A stretch of 64,000 nt of DNA from Neckera pumila. Lineage: Eukaryota; Streptophyta; Bryopsida; Hypnales; Neckeraceae. Both the position numbers and the translations under genes were made by a program. Location: assembly GCA_963969595.1 (NCBI GenBank), contig OZ018416.1, positions 20,910,065-20,974,064 of the forward strand. Reading direction: 5' to 3'. Within the stretch, counting starts at the first letter, position 1. Every line of letters starts with the position of its first letter. Positions 35,981 to 48,043 of the stretch are shown in pieces. The notes under the pieces are model-generated. The model was not told where the DNA came from, ran no database searches, and saw only the letters and a list, made by a program, of their open reading frames with translations.

Positions 35981-36959
35981 TAACCCCTAAAGAACCAAAG
36001 TGCATTTTTTGGCAACATAGGAAATTTGGGCAGCTCACTACAAATGGAAATTTTTATTTTTTTCTTTGAAAATTTCACACAATGTATGTCCGAGGAGGAG
36101 CTTTAAGGCCCAACAATTTCTAGAACTTTTGACCACATGGTTAAAAAGTTACTGGATGATATGTCATTTTCAATAGTCGGCAGGCAGCTCAATTTTTTTT
36201 TGAAAAATCACTTTTAAAAAAGAAAAAAAATTGAAACTGCTTTTCTAGATTTGTTTTTCTGCGTAAAGGTTTTAATTATTCCATTTTGATTTCTGAGATG
36301 AAAATTATGAGGTATTCTAGTTTGCGGGCAAGTACAAATTTCCTACTCTAAAATAAACTTTGAAGTCCTTTATTTAATTCCATCTTTAATATTCTTTGAA
36401 AAAAAAAAGCATAGAATGTATATTGTTTATTACAACATTATGATTGTTGGAATTGACATTTTTCAATTCCATAATTAAATTCTTAACAATTTTGTGTTTT
36501 GAATCATTCTCTACTTCTTTCTACAATCTTTTTTCTCCTACATGTTGTGCAATTCCAAGTGGTCTGAAATTTTCAAACATGTAGCCAACTTGCTTTGATG
36601 AATGAATTTAAGGATTAACCACCGTTTTGGACATATTTTCATTTAAATGTGACCTTGTGACACAGGGGTCACTCTATGTGGACCTTTGGATATAGCATGT
36701 GCGGCCAGATTTTTTTTTAGGGGGGTATTTAGATATCCCGGGCCAATTAAATGGTCCCTATTATTACCTAATTTTGGAATTCATAGTATTTTAGATCCCC
36801 GTGCCATTACTTTGAATTTGCAAGGAAGGGCATTTTTGAATACCCTAACTTCATTATAAAGAAAAAAAAGTAAAGTGAAAAAGTCAAATACCAAGATTAA
36901 AGATAGAAAAAAATGACACAGAATAAATTTGGAAGCCCAAAAATTGAAACTATCTGAAG

Positions 36960-37335
36960 TCACCAAAAAAATGGGAAGGAAAAAAGTCACAAATTACCTT
37001 TGGGCCCCCAAAAGAGGAAGGACAAAAAATCTTAAACTACCTTGAGCCAAAAGAAATGGGAAGGGGAAATAACCTTAAACTACCTTGAGCCCAAAAAAAT
37101 GCAAAGGAAAAAAATTGTAAACTACCTTGAGTCTAAGAAGATGGGAAGGAAACAAAACCTTAGACTACCTTGAGCCAAATAAAATGGGAAGGGAAAAAAT
37201 ACCTTAAACTACCTTGAGCCCCCCAAATGGGAAGGTAATAAAATCGTAAACTACCTCAAGTTGAAAAATTTAGGGAAGGAGAATAAACCTTACCCTACCT
37301 TGAGCCAAAAAAATTTGGTAAGGAAAAACAACCCA
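36960..37335 (+). repeat. Tandem array, unit about 43 bp, 8-9 copies
   Basis: Units of the form CTTAAACTACCTTGAGCC followed by an A-rich AAATGGGAAGGAAAA stretch, at a spacing of 41-45 bp (37031, 37074, 37116, 37159, 37203, 37244, 37289). It lies inside the hAT-like insertion, where subterminal arrays are common. Confidence 0.9.
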
Positions 37336-37696
37336 AAACTGCTTACATCCGCAAAAAATGTGAAGTAAAGGAACAATTTGAAATTGCTTTCAGTTGGGAA
37401 AAAAATGGGTTTAGGGTCAGACTTCACAAATTTTGTACAATACATCACATACTATAATTCAAGAATGATAAGACATGTTTCAAACACACTTGCACTTTGT
37501 GAATAAGAACATTTGAAGTCACAAAACCAAAACAACTCCTTCCTGTCAAGCATGGATGACATAGAAGTCTCAAAATCACAATGTTAAGTAAGAAAAAATG
37601 GTTGGAATGCAAACACGGTTATGATTGGGAAAAGGCTAGCAAGAGTAGAACACAACAATCCCAGGACGTGCGCACTGTTGAAACACATCACATTAA

Positions 37697-38474
37697 CCCC
37701 TAAGGACCCAAGCAATCATTTTTTGGTCATTGCCCCTGTTCTTTGAGCTTCTTGTTCTTAGATTTTGAGTTTATTGAAAAATTCAATTTATATCTACAAA
37801 ATAGACTACAATACAAATCCATAGGCGGTAGTTTCATCAAATTCCAAGTTAAATTCCGCCTTGTGGAATTTTTCAAATTTAAGTGGTGTAATGTAGTTTA
37901 TAGCTTTTTTTTTTGTATTCAGTTTGGGCATGGACTAAAAAGTCGGCCCACCAATATGCTTCTTGCCCACCTCATAAAGGTCAGACCTACCTCATAAAGG
38001 GCAGATTCACCTCATAAAGGGCAGATCCAAGGAGTTCAAGGAGAAAACAAGTGTCCCATTCTTTTTTCTCTTGCAAACACTATTCAAATTTCAGTGACCA
38101 CTGTGCATTGCAAACTTGACCATGAATTATAAAATTCTTGGAATGTTGTGAAATTTTACATGTATATTTTCAACTCTCTTATCTTTCACTGAGCACCAAA
38201 AAAGCATCATTTCAAAATATTCTCACAAAGATATGCTCCTTCAAAGTGCACTGCCCTGTATTTCCACTGCCCCAACAAAAACTTCAAAATTAAATATCTC
38301 CTAGATTGTGCGGTCAAATAATTTGAAAGTTTTTTAGGTTCTCAATTTTAATATTAACTTCAAGATCCTATGGTTACATTCTATCCAATCTCAAGAAAAA
38401 ATGAGCAAAAATTGCTCAAGTTGTTAGCAGTTTTGGCCCATTTTGAAAGAATACCCCCCTTGGGTCATTAGGGG
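37697..38474 (+). mobile_element. TTAA element, distinct type, inside the hAT-like insertion (778 bp)
   Basis: Ends CCCCTAAGGACCCAAG and CTTGGGTCATTAGGGG; TTAA at 37693-37696 and 38475-38478. The interior shares little with subfamilies A-C apart from the ends, and includes three direct copies of ACCTCATAAAGG near 37970-38015. Its position makes it the third layer of a nest: TTAA element in hAT in TTAA element. Confidence 0.88.
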
Positions 38475-39038
38475 TTAATGAATTTGTCCATCCAATACTA
38501 GAATTTTTCCATCCATGCGGGTTGTTGAATAGTTCTATAAATTGAACCTAGTGACAATAAACTTCTAAGATCCGTATCTAGGACCCTATCTTAGAAAAGA
38601 ATTATTAAATATGAGGTATTATTTCCCTAGGTATCTTACTTATAATTGAGTGCACATGATTTAGTACGCCGTATATTAGCTCTAAGTTATTTCTAATTTT
38701 TTGAAAGTGTGACTATATTATGCCGCACGTTGTTTGCTAAGTTTTTCTAAGTGACACCACCACTCCACCCCCCCCACCCCCACCCCCCGTGCCTTGTGAA
38801 GTGCAGCTACTGATTTTTTGTAGGGCCAAAAAAAGGGGTTTTGTCAATTCAAATGCTAATATCTTGCAATCTACAAGATGGAAAATTCTGAAATTTGTTC
38901 TACATATTCTCAAACAAGCTTACTACAAGATCCTATGGTTACAAGTGTTCAAATATGTTTTTTTTCTAAACTTTGATACTTACACTAGAAATGGCAGTTT
39001 TGGAGCAGTTTTGGTGAAAACGTAGTCTCTGACCTTTA

Positions 39039-39168
39039 AGGTAACTGGCTCAGAAAGTGTGCATCTAAGCCCACCTACCTCATCTATGACAGTAGTAGAT
39101 TTTTCAAAGAATATGTCACCCTTTCCTAAACACATTTAGAACCCGCACCATTTAAGGACCTCTTACCT
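39039..39168. mobile_element. TA-flanked MITE with AGGTAACT ends, short copy (130 bp)
   Basis: AGGTAACTGGC at the left and CTCTTACCT at the right, TA on both sides (39037-39038, 39169-39170). It interrupts the right terminal repeat of the TTAA element 35984-39174, so it arrived later. Same end motif as 35691-35980. Confidence 0.75.
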
Positions 39169-39314
39169 TAGGGGTTAACTAAAGTTAGGTGTGCTGCTGA
39201 AAATGAAAACGTCCAAATACCGGCCACATCAGGGAAGTTGGAATTAAATTTATGTTTGACCACAGACAGCCCTGTAGAGTGGGTGATGTGTGTAGGGACC
39301 AAATTGACAAGTTA

Positions 39315-39444
39315 GAGCAACCCCACTTTAACACGCTGAAGCCACTCTCTAAATATTTTGCATCATTGATCTTCTAAGCTCTTCTAAGATCAATGGTGCA
39401 GAACCTTTAGAGAGTGGCTTCAACGTGTTGGAGTGGGGCTGCTC
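39315..39444. mobile_element. TTA-flanked foldback MITE (130 bp)
   Basis: GAGCAACCCCACTTTAACAC at the left and the inverse at the right (GTGTTGGAGTGGGGCTGCTC), arms of about 60 bp, with TTA at 39312-39314 and 39445-39447. A TTA duplication suits PIF/Harbinger (Tourist-like). The ends do not match any Tourist family I can recall, so the class is an inference. Confidence 0.82.
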
Positions 39445-39744
39445 TTACCTGTTGGAGACAACTGACCTTCTCTTCAATGCATGTGCATACAATATGAATT
39501 CAATCTGATGAACCCACAAAACTTGAGGTGGACGGCTGGGCTCTCACCTGGAATTTCAATTCACAGCCGGGTTTATATGGGATTTTTGTCGCCCTGCCCT
39601 CCATTTAGAAACCAAATATTAAATGAGTCATTGTCATAGTTCAATGAAAATTAACCAACCCCTTTGTGGGTGGACATTGCTTGCTTTGATCCGTAAGAAG
39701 TTCATTTGTTTGTCTGTGCCATTGTCGCAATTATCACCAGTTAA

Positions 39745-40658
39745 CCCCTGAAGGACCAAGCTTTTGTTCTGCCAAAAGACACTCAAAACTGCCATTTCTA
39801 TAGTAAAGAGTCAAAAAAATTGAAAATTGTTTTTTTTGCAGATCTAACCATAGGATCTTATACCTTACTAGTATAAAAATATGTGGAGAAATTTTGACCA
39901 CATAGATTGCAAGATATCTGCATTTAAAGTGAAAAAAACAAGTTTTTCAGCACACTGTGGGACTAGATTATTTGACTTTGAACCTTCTCAACATTCATTT
40001 TTTGCACCCCACAACGTTTACAGCTTTAAATCTTTATGGTGGAGAATTGAGTTGAGATTCTAGGGAAAAAAATATTCAAAAAAATTCATATTTTTATTTA
40101 TTTTTAAATTATTAAATAGAAATAGGTGTAAGATAGAAGGGAAACCTAAATTATTAATATCTCTTAGATGGAATTAAAATGCACTAATACCAATAGTGAG
40201 ATTGTTCTAGCAAGCAAACTAAACCATGTGGAACTTTTCTTTTGAAAATTTGTAAAAATTGCATTTAGAAATAAAACCTACAAGTTCTTTTTTCAAAAAG
40301 ATGCTCTAATTGCTCAAAAAACAAGATTGCCCGTAACTTTCTCATAAAAAATCCAAATGGAATGAATCAAAGCTTCAAATGTAGACAAAAATATGATCTA
40401 TAAGAGAAAAAAACTCAAAAAAAAAAATTCAATTTTTGAATTTTTTTTTATTGGCCCCCTCTTCCATATTTTGATCTTATTTGGACATAACTTTTGTTAT
40501 CAGGCACCAATTGAATATATATATATATATATTCCCAAAAAGCTTATCAATTTTTCTATCTGAAAAAAAAGTTTCAAAAAATTAGGACAAAAATTCAGCC
40601 CACAGGTACCTACTATAAATACCATTTGTCCCCTAAATGGACAATGGTCCATTAGGGG
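39745..40658 (-). mobile_element. TTAA element, subfamily A, inverted copy (914 bp)
   Basis: Ends CCCCTGAAGGACCAAG and CAATGGTCCATTAGGGG; TTAA at 39741-39744 and 40659-40662. The subterminal hairpin is seen at TTGTCCCCTAAATGGACAA. A (TA)7 run at about 40515 is a small internal expansion. Confidence 0.92.
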
Positions 40659-40662
40659 TTAA

Positions 40663-41540
40663 CGACTCAAGGACCGGGGGGATTAGGGGGATGGGTGTAG
40701 GTTTTTGACATGAATTGTCAAAAAATTGTTGCAAATGAATTATTACTGTTTAACTACTTAAGGATCAGGATCAGGGTTGGCTTTGGACAAAACTTGTCAA
40801 AAAACGGTGTCATTTTCTAGTGAATTGAAACCAAATAGATTTAAAAACAAATTAAATAAAAACTAAAATTCAACCATAAAAATTAGTGCTAGACTACTAT
40901 GGAAATGAATGGAAAAAAAATTCAGAAACATTAACCACGTAGATTGCAAGATTGTCAATGGCATTTGAAGCTATAGAGGAAAAAAAATTAGAGGGCTTAA
41001 AACTACCACCTTACTTGAAGAGCTTTGGGCACCATTGCTTTTGATCCGGAAACCAAATTAGAAAATAAACAATTATGGTCCACACCTTGTGTCAAAATTT
41101 TGATATTCAAATGCATCAACATTGACTTCACATGAATCTACACAAATTTTTAATTGTTCCTTTAAGGAAAAATTATTCTTCATGAGCAAAGGTGATGTGT
41201 GTGAAAATTGTCTTTGCTCTAAAAGTATCCAGAGATATAGAAATTTAGCACCAAAGTCATCTAAATACATTTCTAATCCATCTTAGGCTTTGAAAATTCA
41301 ATTTTTTGAAAATATGGAGATGGAAGCAAAATTTGTAAAGCTCGATAATTCCATAATTTGTATAGTTTGCAATTCTACTCTAAAGTTTCTTTTCTTAACA
41401 TATCTCAAGATTATTTTCTTACCATGTCAAAATGATATTTTTTTCAAAAGAAAAAATCTTTTAATAATTATGAGAATAATTGTTTTCCACCAACTTTTCC
41501 TTTGGGTACAATTACCTTGATGGGTTCTAAAATTTATGAA
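40663..41540. other. AT-rich stretch with two diverged end-like motifs
   Basis: TTAACGACTCAAGGACCG at 40659 and TTAACTACTTAAGGATC at about 40750 resemble the TTAA element end and may mark very old copies whose other ends are gone. No gene. Confidence 0.35.
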
Positions 41541-41543
41541 TAA

Positions 41544-43059
41544 TCTGTAAAGGACCAAATAATATTATTTTGGCAAAATAGAAATTTTGGGCAGCTCATT
41601 AAGAATGGGATTTTTTCATTTTTTTGGTTGAAATTTTCACACAACATGTGGTTGAGGAGTAGCTTTAACCCCTTAAGGACCATGAGTGCAGATTTTGAAC
41701 AATGAAAGAACGGAAACACATTCCAAACTCACCGCAATGCATTTTGCATCCATCAATTTTATTCCTGTATTAATTCTCTAATATTTATATGGTTCAGATC
41801 ATGAAGATTTTGCTTTGCAAATGTTCTATAAATCAAAAGGTATTGAGAAGTGGAGTCTCAAAAAATAACTTTTTTTGTTCAAAAAATGATCCTTCAAAAA
41901 TGACTTGAATAAAAAAATCAAATAAAAATTCTTCAAAAATCATTATAATTAGAATGCAATATTTTGAACTTATAGGAAAAAAAATCTTTTAAAAATCATA
42001 AATATTCAATCTATAGTTGAAATTAAGAAGAAATTTCCAATTTATAGCTTCAAATTTTATTGAAAAATATTGGTATGTAGTTTTGTTGATGTAATTGTAT
42101 GGATGTGATTTATAAATAGCATTTTATTACTATTTTTTGAGAGTCATCATTAAAGTATTCTTCTAAGTTGCATTTTATATTAGATCTTTACAATTTTGGA
42201 AATCTAAACACCCCTCTAGTCTTTTAGGGGTTAAGGCGCAATAATTTTTGTAACTTTTGACGACATGGTTAAAAAATTATTGTATGATATGTGAAGTTTT
42301 TTCCAACTCTAGTAGCTTGTGCATCTAAACAAAAATCACTTTTTCAAGAAACAAAAATTTGAAATTGGTTTTCTAGAATTATATATATGTGAAAAGCTTT
42401 TAATCATTATATTTTGATTAACAAGATGAGAGTCATGAGGAGTTTTAGGTTGTGGGCAATTGTTGAATCTATAATCTAATATAAACTTTGAAGTCCTTTG
42501 TTTAGTTCAATTTTCAATATTTTTGAAAAGAAATAAAAATGATTAGAATTTTGAAAAAAACAAACAAACACTGGATGCAGATTATTTATTACAACATTGC
42601 AACCATTCAAATTGGAATTTTCCAAGTCCACAACCAGATTCTTTACAATTTAGTATGTTAAACCATTCTTTACTCCTTTCTACTTACAACTTCTTTCAAG
42701 AATGAATATGATTTTTTAATATTTTTTTATGTATTCCTAATTTGTTTGTTCAACATATTATGGAGAGTTGCAAGTTGTAGGATTGACACATTTTTGTGTA
42801 AAATGTTTGAAAGATGAAATCTAACTATTTTGGAAAAGTTGAAAATACTTCTTTTTGAAACCCAAGCATCATGATCTTGCAATTGGTGAGGTTTTTATTC
42901 TAAAATTTTAGAAGGATGTACTCTAACAAGTTAATCAAAGGTTCTTTAGTTGAATTTGTTGAAAAATAAACATAAATGAAGATTTTAGCCTTACTTTGGA
43001 GACTAGTATTTTGCAACAATTTTGGGCCTCTAAAGGGCACTTCACACTATGGCAAAAGG
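41544..43059 (+). mobile_element. Old TTAA-family copy, host of a nested short copy
   Basis: Left end TCTGTAAAGGACCAAA, subfamily B interior (GGGCAGCTCATTAAGAATG), right half shared with 31435-32067. The right end is poorly preserved; a TTAA follows at 43060. It is interrupted by 41669-42230; without that and one TTAA about 950 bp remain. Confidence 0.65.
41669..42230 (+). mobile_element. TTAA element, short type, nested (562 bp)
   Basis: Ends CCCCTTAAGGACCATGAG and TAGTCTTTTAGGGG; TTAA at 41665-41668 and 42231-42234. The host reads GTAGCTTTAA before and TTAAGGCGCAATAAT after. Siblings at about 20297 and 36090 have AGCTTTAAGGCCCAAC uninterrupted. The interior is unrelated to subfamilies A-C. 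Confidence 0.92.
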
Positions 43060-43063
43060 TTAA

Positions 43064-43640
43064 GAGGCCATGGATTTCTTCCAATTATAATTCAAAAATT
43101 CAAAAATTTGGCCACTTGACCCTTTACATCTGAAGGCCGAGTCCAAAGGCCATCGCCCTCCAAAGTGCCTATATGACAGCAAACTACCTACACTTAAAAA
43201 AAATTTGGATTGGCCAAAAATGGAGCCCCAAGCTATAGTTGAGAGGTTTGTCAAATTTTTTATAAAAAATCAGAAATTTATAAGATCTCAACCATTAGAT
43301 TGGTATGGGCTTGGACTTTGGGCTTGGCCTTGGGAAGCTTCACATTATGATCATCCAAATTGAGAGGCTGTGGGAGCTCATTGCCAAAGGTTTGGACTTT
43401 GGGCTTGGCCTATAGAAGCTTCACACTATTGCCGGCTAAATTGAAGATTTCAATTCCTATATTTTATTGCCTATTTCTTGCACATTTCTTTGGACTTTCA
43501 ACAAAGTTTGACCAATCAATCTCATAGCCTCTCAACTTGGACAACCATAGAGTGATGCTTCTAGATATGAAAATAATTTAGGGGATAAACCCTAAGTTGT
43601 GTGCCACATGTCATCGTCACATTGGCTATAACTTCTAAAG
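43064..43640. other. Intergenic with a direct duplication of about 88 bp spacing
   Basis: TTGGACTTTGGGCTTGGCC followed by AGAAGCTTCACA-like sequence occurs at about 43312 and 43392. No gene. The GC content is a little higher than around it. Confidence 0.5.
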
Positions 43641-43648
43641 AAATTTAA

Positions 43649-44563
43649 CCCCTAAAGGACCAATATGCAATTTTGGCTACATAGAAATTTTGGGCAGGTA
43701 CGTGTGACTAGAGATTTCTATACTTTTGGCCCAAATTTTAATAGAAGGTAGAAGCAAGGAATATCATTCATATGCACTAAATTTCATATTTGGAAACATG
43801 AGTCAAAAGCTATGGCCTAATATGTTGCTTTTTTTCTAGCTGGGCAGTTTGGGCAGATAAAAAAAATCACTTTTTTCAAAAACAAAATTTGAAATTGGTT
43901 TTCTAGAGTTATATATCCGTGAAAAGCTTTGAATCATTAGATTTTGGTCAATGAGTCAAAAGTTATGAGGATTTTTTGTTTGCGGGCAGTTATGGATTAT
44001 CTATTCTAAAATAAAATTTGAAGTCCTTTATCTTACTCATTATCATTATATTTTGAAAAAAATAAAATCACAAGACGTAGTTTGTTTATTATAACATTTC
44101 AACCATTGGGATTGGCATTTTTCAATTCCACAATTAAATTCTTAACAATTTAGTATTTTGAATCATTCTCTACTACTAACTACTTACTATTTTTTTCCTA
44201 TATATTGTACAATTCCAAATGATGTGAAAATTTTTGAGCATGTAGCCAACTTGCCTTGAGTAATGAATCCAAAGAGCTACCACCATTTTGGACATTTTTT
44301 CATACAAATGTGACCTTGTGAAGTGCAACTGCATAGTTTTTTGCAAGAAAAAAAAAGGGGTTTTGTCAATTCAAATGCTTATATCTTGCAATCTATATAA
44401 TGGAAATTCCTAAAACTTTATCCACATCTTTTCAAACTAGTGTATTATAAGATCCCACTGTTACATGTGTCAAAAAAAAAAAATCCCAAAAATTTGGTAC
44501 TTGTTCTAAAAATGACAGTTTTTGAACATTTTTAGTGAAAACATAGTCATAGAATTTTAGGGG
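43649..44563 (+). mobile_element. TTAA element, subfamily C, copy 2 (915 bp)
   Basis: Ends CCCCTAAAGGACCAATATGC and ATTTTAGGGG; TTAA at 43645-43648 and 44564-44567. Interior GGCTACATAGAAATTTTGGG and GTACGTGTGACTAG match 26425-27344. The right half matches subfamily B, including GTGACCTTGTGAAGTGC, the empty site of the hAT-like insertion. Confidence 0.93.
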
Positions 44564-44699
44564 TTAATAAAGCATAAAAACATTTAAACATTTTTACGTA
44601 ACAAACTTGATGGCCACTCCAGAATGTGATTCTAATAAGTTCATGTTCATTTTGAAGGGACTCAACATGATAAGTGTTGTAATTTCTTAAGTGGACATC

Positions 44700-45060
44700 T
44701 ACCTCAGATGTGTCACCGCCAAGGATGAATGGATAGAGTGAATGGATGGATGGAGGAGAACCTCAGTCGGATGATGGTCATGTTCAGTTGTCGTGGCGGC
44801 AGCGTGTGTGGTGCACAACAGCAGTTGCCAAATTGCAGTCCAGCGTGGCTCCTTTCAACAATCATGGAAAAGGAAGGGCATGGCCATTTCATCATCCCTT
44901 GTGTCTCAGCCCAGATGCACTCAAGTAACTTAGTAACTTAGTGAATTATTCCCCTCCATGGATAGAGCTCCCCTAGGGTGGGACATTGCACCCCCACATG
45001 TGCCGGCCTCCCTGCAACAGTCCGTGGTTTCGTTTGTGGATTTCCAAAAAACTCTCGCAA
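44700..45060. other. GC-rich island, possible gene fragment
   Basis: About 50% G+C. Frames of 60-70 codons are open on both strands (44729-44941 plus, 44895-44713 minus), as expected of GC-rich DNA with few stops. No motif was recognised. It could be a captured exon or the relic of a non-coding transcript. Confidence 0.3.
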
Positions 45061-45062
45061 CT

Positions 45063-45479
45063 TAAGGCAGGATGCTCTAAAACCGACCATTTAAGGGCTG
45101 GTCCGCCTTTTTTTTTGTAGGATTGCATGAATAGAAATATTTTTCACTCATTTCTAAGAGAAAGAAAAATGGATGAAGAACGTAATACAAGCGGTTTTGT
45201 ATTTTTTGAAGCATTTTTGAATTAGTTATGAATTTTCTAAGATTTATGTTGTAGGTACCTATTTGTGACCCCAGGTCTCCCAAAATGCATCCACTTACAA
45301 CTTCTAAAGTCATTTGAGGAAATAAAGGTCAATGATTGGCTCTTGCAGTAAAGAATACCTTTTGGGGGGGGTCAATCAATGACTAAAGTGGTCCATTTAA
45401 AGACCAACTCATATCTATTAAGTACCATTTTGTAGGGTTGATTTGAAGAAGCCGGTCGCATTTAGAGCATCCTATCTTA
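45063..45479 (+). mobile_element. TIR element, 417 bp (related to 1285-1548)
   Basis: Terminal repeats of about 24 bp: TAAGGCAGGATGCTCTAAAA at the left, and the inverse of TAAGATAGGATGCTCTAAA at the right, both followed by a CGACC block. The interior from about 45225 is shared with 1285-1548. No coding capacity. A target duplication is not evident. Confidence 0.75.
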
Positions 45480-45484
45480 CTCAC

Positions 45485-45715
45485 ATGCCGGCGGGCTTAG
45501 ACGCAACCCATGTGCATTAGCCCCTTAACCCTGGAACGACGCGGGGGGTGACTCTAGAAATTATGCATTGTACAACCGTGAGAGTCATTGGAATGAAAAA
45601 AATTCAAAAATACTCATTGGAAGTCAAGATGTTCTCCACTTTCCACAAAAAATTCTAAAGATGAATAGTTGTAGTTCTGTCCTACAGAGGAGAATTCTTT
45701 GTCATTCATTGGACA
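45485..45715. other. Intergenic, nothing recognised
   Basis: CCTTAACCCTGGAACGACGC at 45524 loosely resembles a TTAA element end, but no partner is seen. Confidence 0.4.
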
Positions 45716-45719
45716 TTAA

Positions 45720-46633
45720 CCCCTAAAGGACCATTGTCGATTTGGCGGACATTTGGGATTTTGGGCAAGTACCTATGGGCTGAAATTTTGTTGTGATTTT
45801 TTGAAACTTTTTTTGAAGATAGAAAAATTTATAAGCTTTGGAATGTAATTTTTTCACAATCGGTGCCCGGGAAAAAAAGTTTGACCAAATAAGCTCAAAA
45901 CAAGGGACGGCGGGCAACAAAAAAAAAAGACAAAAATTTGAATTTTTTTTTTTAATATTTTTTTTCTCATAGATTATATTTTGGTCTATTTGGAAAGCTT
46001 TGATTCATTTCATTTGGATTAGTTATGAGACAAGTATGGACATTCTTGTTTTTCAAGCAATTAGAGCATCTTTTTGAAAAAAATAACTTCTTAGGATGCA
46101 TTCTGAATGCAATTTTTTAAATTTTTCATTTTTTTTTTGGCATGGTTTATAGTACTTGATAGAACAATCTCACCATTGAGATTAGTGAATTTTAATTCCA
46201 TCTAAAATATATGACTATTTTAGATTTTCCTTCTATCTTGTAACTACTTCTACTTAACAATTTTTTGGAGAATGATAATTAAGTTTTTTTTGTGTTTTTT
46301 TTTTCCCTTGACTTTCAACTCAGTTCTCCACTACAAAGGTTTAGAGCCCAAAACTCTGTAGTACAAAAATTTTAAGTTAAAAATGTTCAAAGTCAAAAAT
46401 CTAGTCTTGCAATGTGCTGAAAAACTTGTTTTTTTCACTTTAAACGTAGATATCTTGCAATCTGTGCGGTCAAAAATACTGAAGTTTTTTCCACACACTC
46501 TCAAACTAGTTAGGTGTAAGATCCTACGGTTGGATGTGGAAAAAAAACATTTTTCAATTTTTTTTACTTTTTGCTATAGAAAATGTTGTTTTGAGTGTTT
46601 TTTGGCTGAAAAAGGGCATCGATAATTTAGGGG
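45720..46633 (+). mobile_element. TTAA element, subfamily A, copy (914 bp)
   Basis: Ends CCCCTAAAGGACCATTGTCG and AATTTAGGGG; TTAA at 45716-45719 and 46634-46637. The interior includes CACTTTAAACGTAGATATC, the uninterrupted form of the nested site at 27954. A 98-bp segment to the right ends in GGTCCTTTAGGGGTCAAGG (46716-46734), a possible remnant of a second copy's end. Confidence 0.92.
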
Positions 46634-46637
46634 TTAA

Positions 46638-47826
46638 TTGTCCGCGGCGTCCTTTATGGATTAAAAGACTTGGGGTGCAAACACTATATTGCAAAAGACC
46701 ACTTGGTGGCCTTGTGGTCCTTTAGGGGTCAAGGAAATTACTAAATGTTTTGAAAAGGCTAGGAAAAATAAGAAGTGTGCATAGAAGATGTAAGGGAAAT
46801 GACCCTGGCTTACATGAATATACACATGAACAATTTGAGCTTGTTCTTTTTGCGGTTAATTCTCAAGTTGATACACACTACGTTTTTATTTGTGAGAATA
46901 TAAGCGACAATATTCCATTATGGACAAAAGACCCATTTGAGACACCTAGGGAATGACTCACTACACTTTTTTTCAATAAATGAAATTTGGACTAAATTTA
47001 ATAAGAGGTAGCAGCCACAATCAATGTCTTAGGTGAGGGTAATGGAGTGACTAGTGACTACAATAGGAACTTTGATTGTAAAGTCAATATAGGAAGTGAC
47101 ATTTTTAGGCCTTCATGTTGTGGCCACATTAAAAAATATTGTTCTGCTTTAGCCTTTAGCTGAGTAAAATGACCATTATAGATATATTTTTTGTTAGATT
47201 GGAGTAGTCTAGAAACATTTCAATTGCTCTTGTTGTTTCTCACACTTGTATATATTTGGAATTTTTATAAAAAGAATTCTATAATGGCATGAGTATAAAC
47301 TCCTAATGATGGGGTGTTCTACCTTATATATTGTAAATATTGTAAGTGAACGGTAGGTTTTGGTAGATTTTTAATATGCTATAATTTGCAAGATTTTTAT
47401 TTCTCCGTATTGTTTTCTTTTTAAAAAAGAGTATTCTAAAACTTTTAGCATCTATTTTTAGAAGTTATTTTCTAACAGACCTATCCTACAAGTGTGGTAT
47501 TAATGAGACTTATGGCAATACTTGCAACATCAATACAATTTTGACAACCAAAGCATGAACTCTAGTAGGCATCTTTCATTTTATAAGTAGGGGTGATTGG
47601 CATTTAAATGGGTTTAAAGTGAGCTTGGCATCAAGTTATTAAAATTTAAGTTTGGGCCTACCTTGCCCAAATTTTCTCAAGCAAATATCATGACTTCTGA
47701 TCTAAGCATTCAATAAAGGATTTTTTTTATTCTCTTGAGGAGCATACTTGTCTGCACCTTGATTTGAAAATATTGAAAAGATTCATTCAAAATTGACTTT
47801 TCAAGAACCTATATCAATTGTCATTT
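46638..47826. other. AT-rich stretch with one unassigned 68-codon frame
   Basis: The plus frame 46750-46956 begins MKRLGKIRSVHRRC and has mixed, protein-like composition (EQFELVLFAVNSQVDTHYVF), but I recognise no family, so it may be a transposon protein remnant. The rest holds nothing that can be supported. Confidence 0.3.
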
Positions 47827-48043
47827 CACTACAAGAGAATGTGATGTTTTAAGTGAGTTTTTAAGTATAGTCCTAAACATTAAATTTTAAGTAATGACCT
47901 TTCAAGCAATTTTTAGCAAAATTTTATTAGAAATATATATGTTTTCAGTAAAATTTTGCTAAAAATTGCCTTAAAGGTCATTACTTAAAACCTTATGTCT
48001 AGGACTATACTTAAAAACTCACTTAAAACACCCCATTCTCTTG
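47827..48043 (+). mobile_element. CACTA-type MITE, copy 3, right tip lost
   Basis: CACTACAAGAGAATGTGATG at the left. The right arm ends CACCCCATTCTCTTG, where the terminal TAGTG is replaced by unrelated sequence (CCAAATTTGG). The arms are more diverged than in copies 1 and 2, so this is the older insertion. Confidence 0.85.

Larger units (their letters stand above)
36661..38791. mobile_element. hAT-like insertion, 2131 bp, with 8-bp target duplication
   Basis: It lies between two copies of CCTTGTGA (36653-36660 and 38792-38799); sibling elements have this word once (for example near 44316). The left end is CACAGGGGTC and the inverse of the right end is CACGGGGGG, short imperfect terminal repeats of hAT type. 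There is no transposase frame. It carries a tandem array and a TTAA element, so without the latter it is about 1.35 kb and non-autonomous. Confidence 0.8.
35984..39174 (+). mobile_element. TTAA element, subfamily B, split by two later insertions
   Basis: Left end CCCCTAAAGAACCAAAGTGC, right end TAGGGG, TTAA at 35980-35983 and 39175-39178. It is interrupted by a hAT-like element (36661-38791 plus an 8-bp duplicate) and by a TA-MITE in its right terminal repeat (39039-39168 plus TA). Subtracting both leaves 920 bp, the family length to the base, which supports all four boundaries. Confidence 0.92.

Noticed and set aside
44713..44941. Overlapping 60-70 codon frames on both strands
   Set aside because: Open only because the local G+C is high. 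No motif, no splice context and no start context that stands out.
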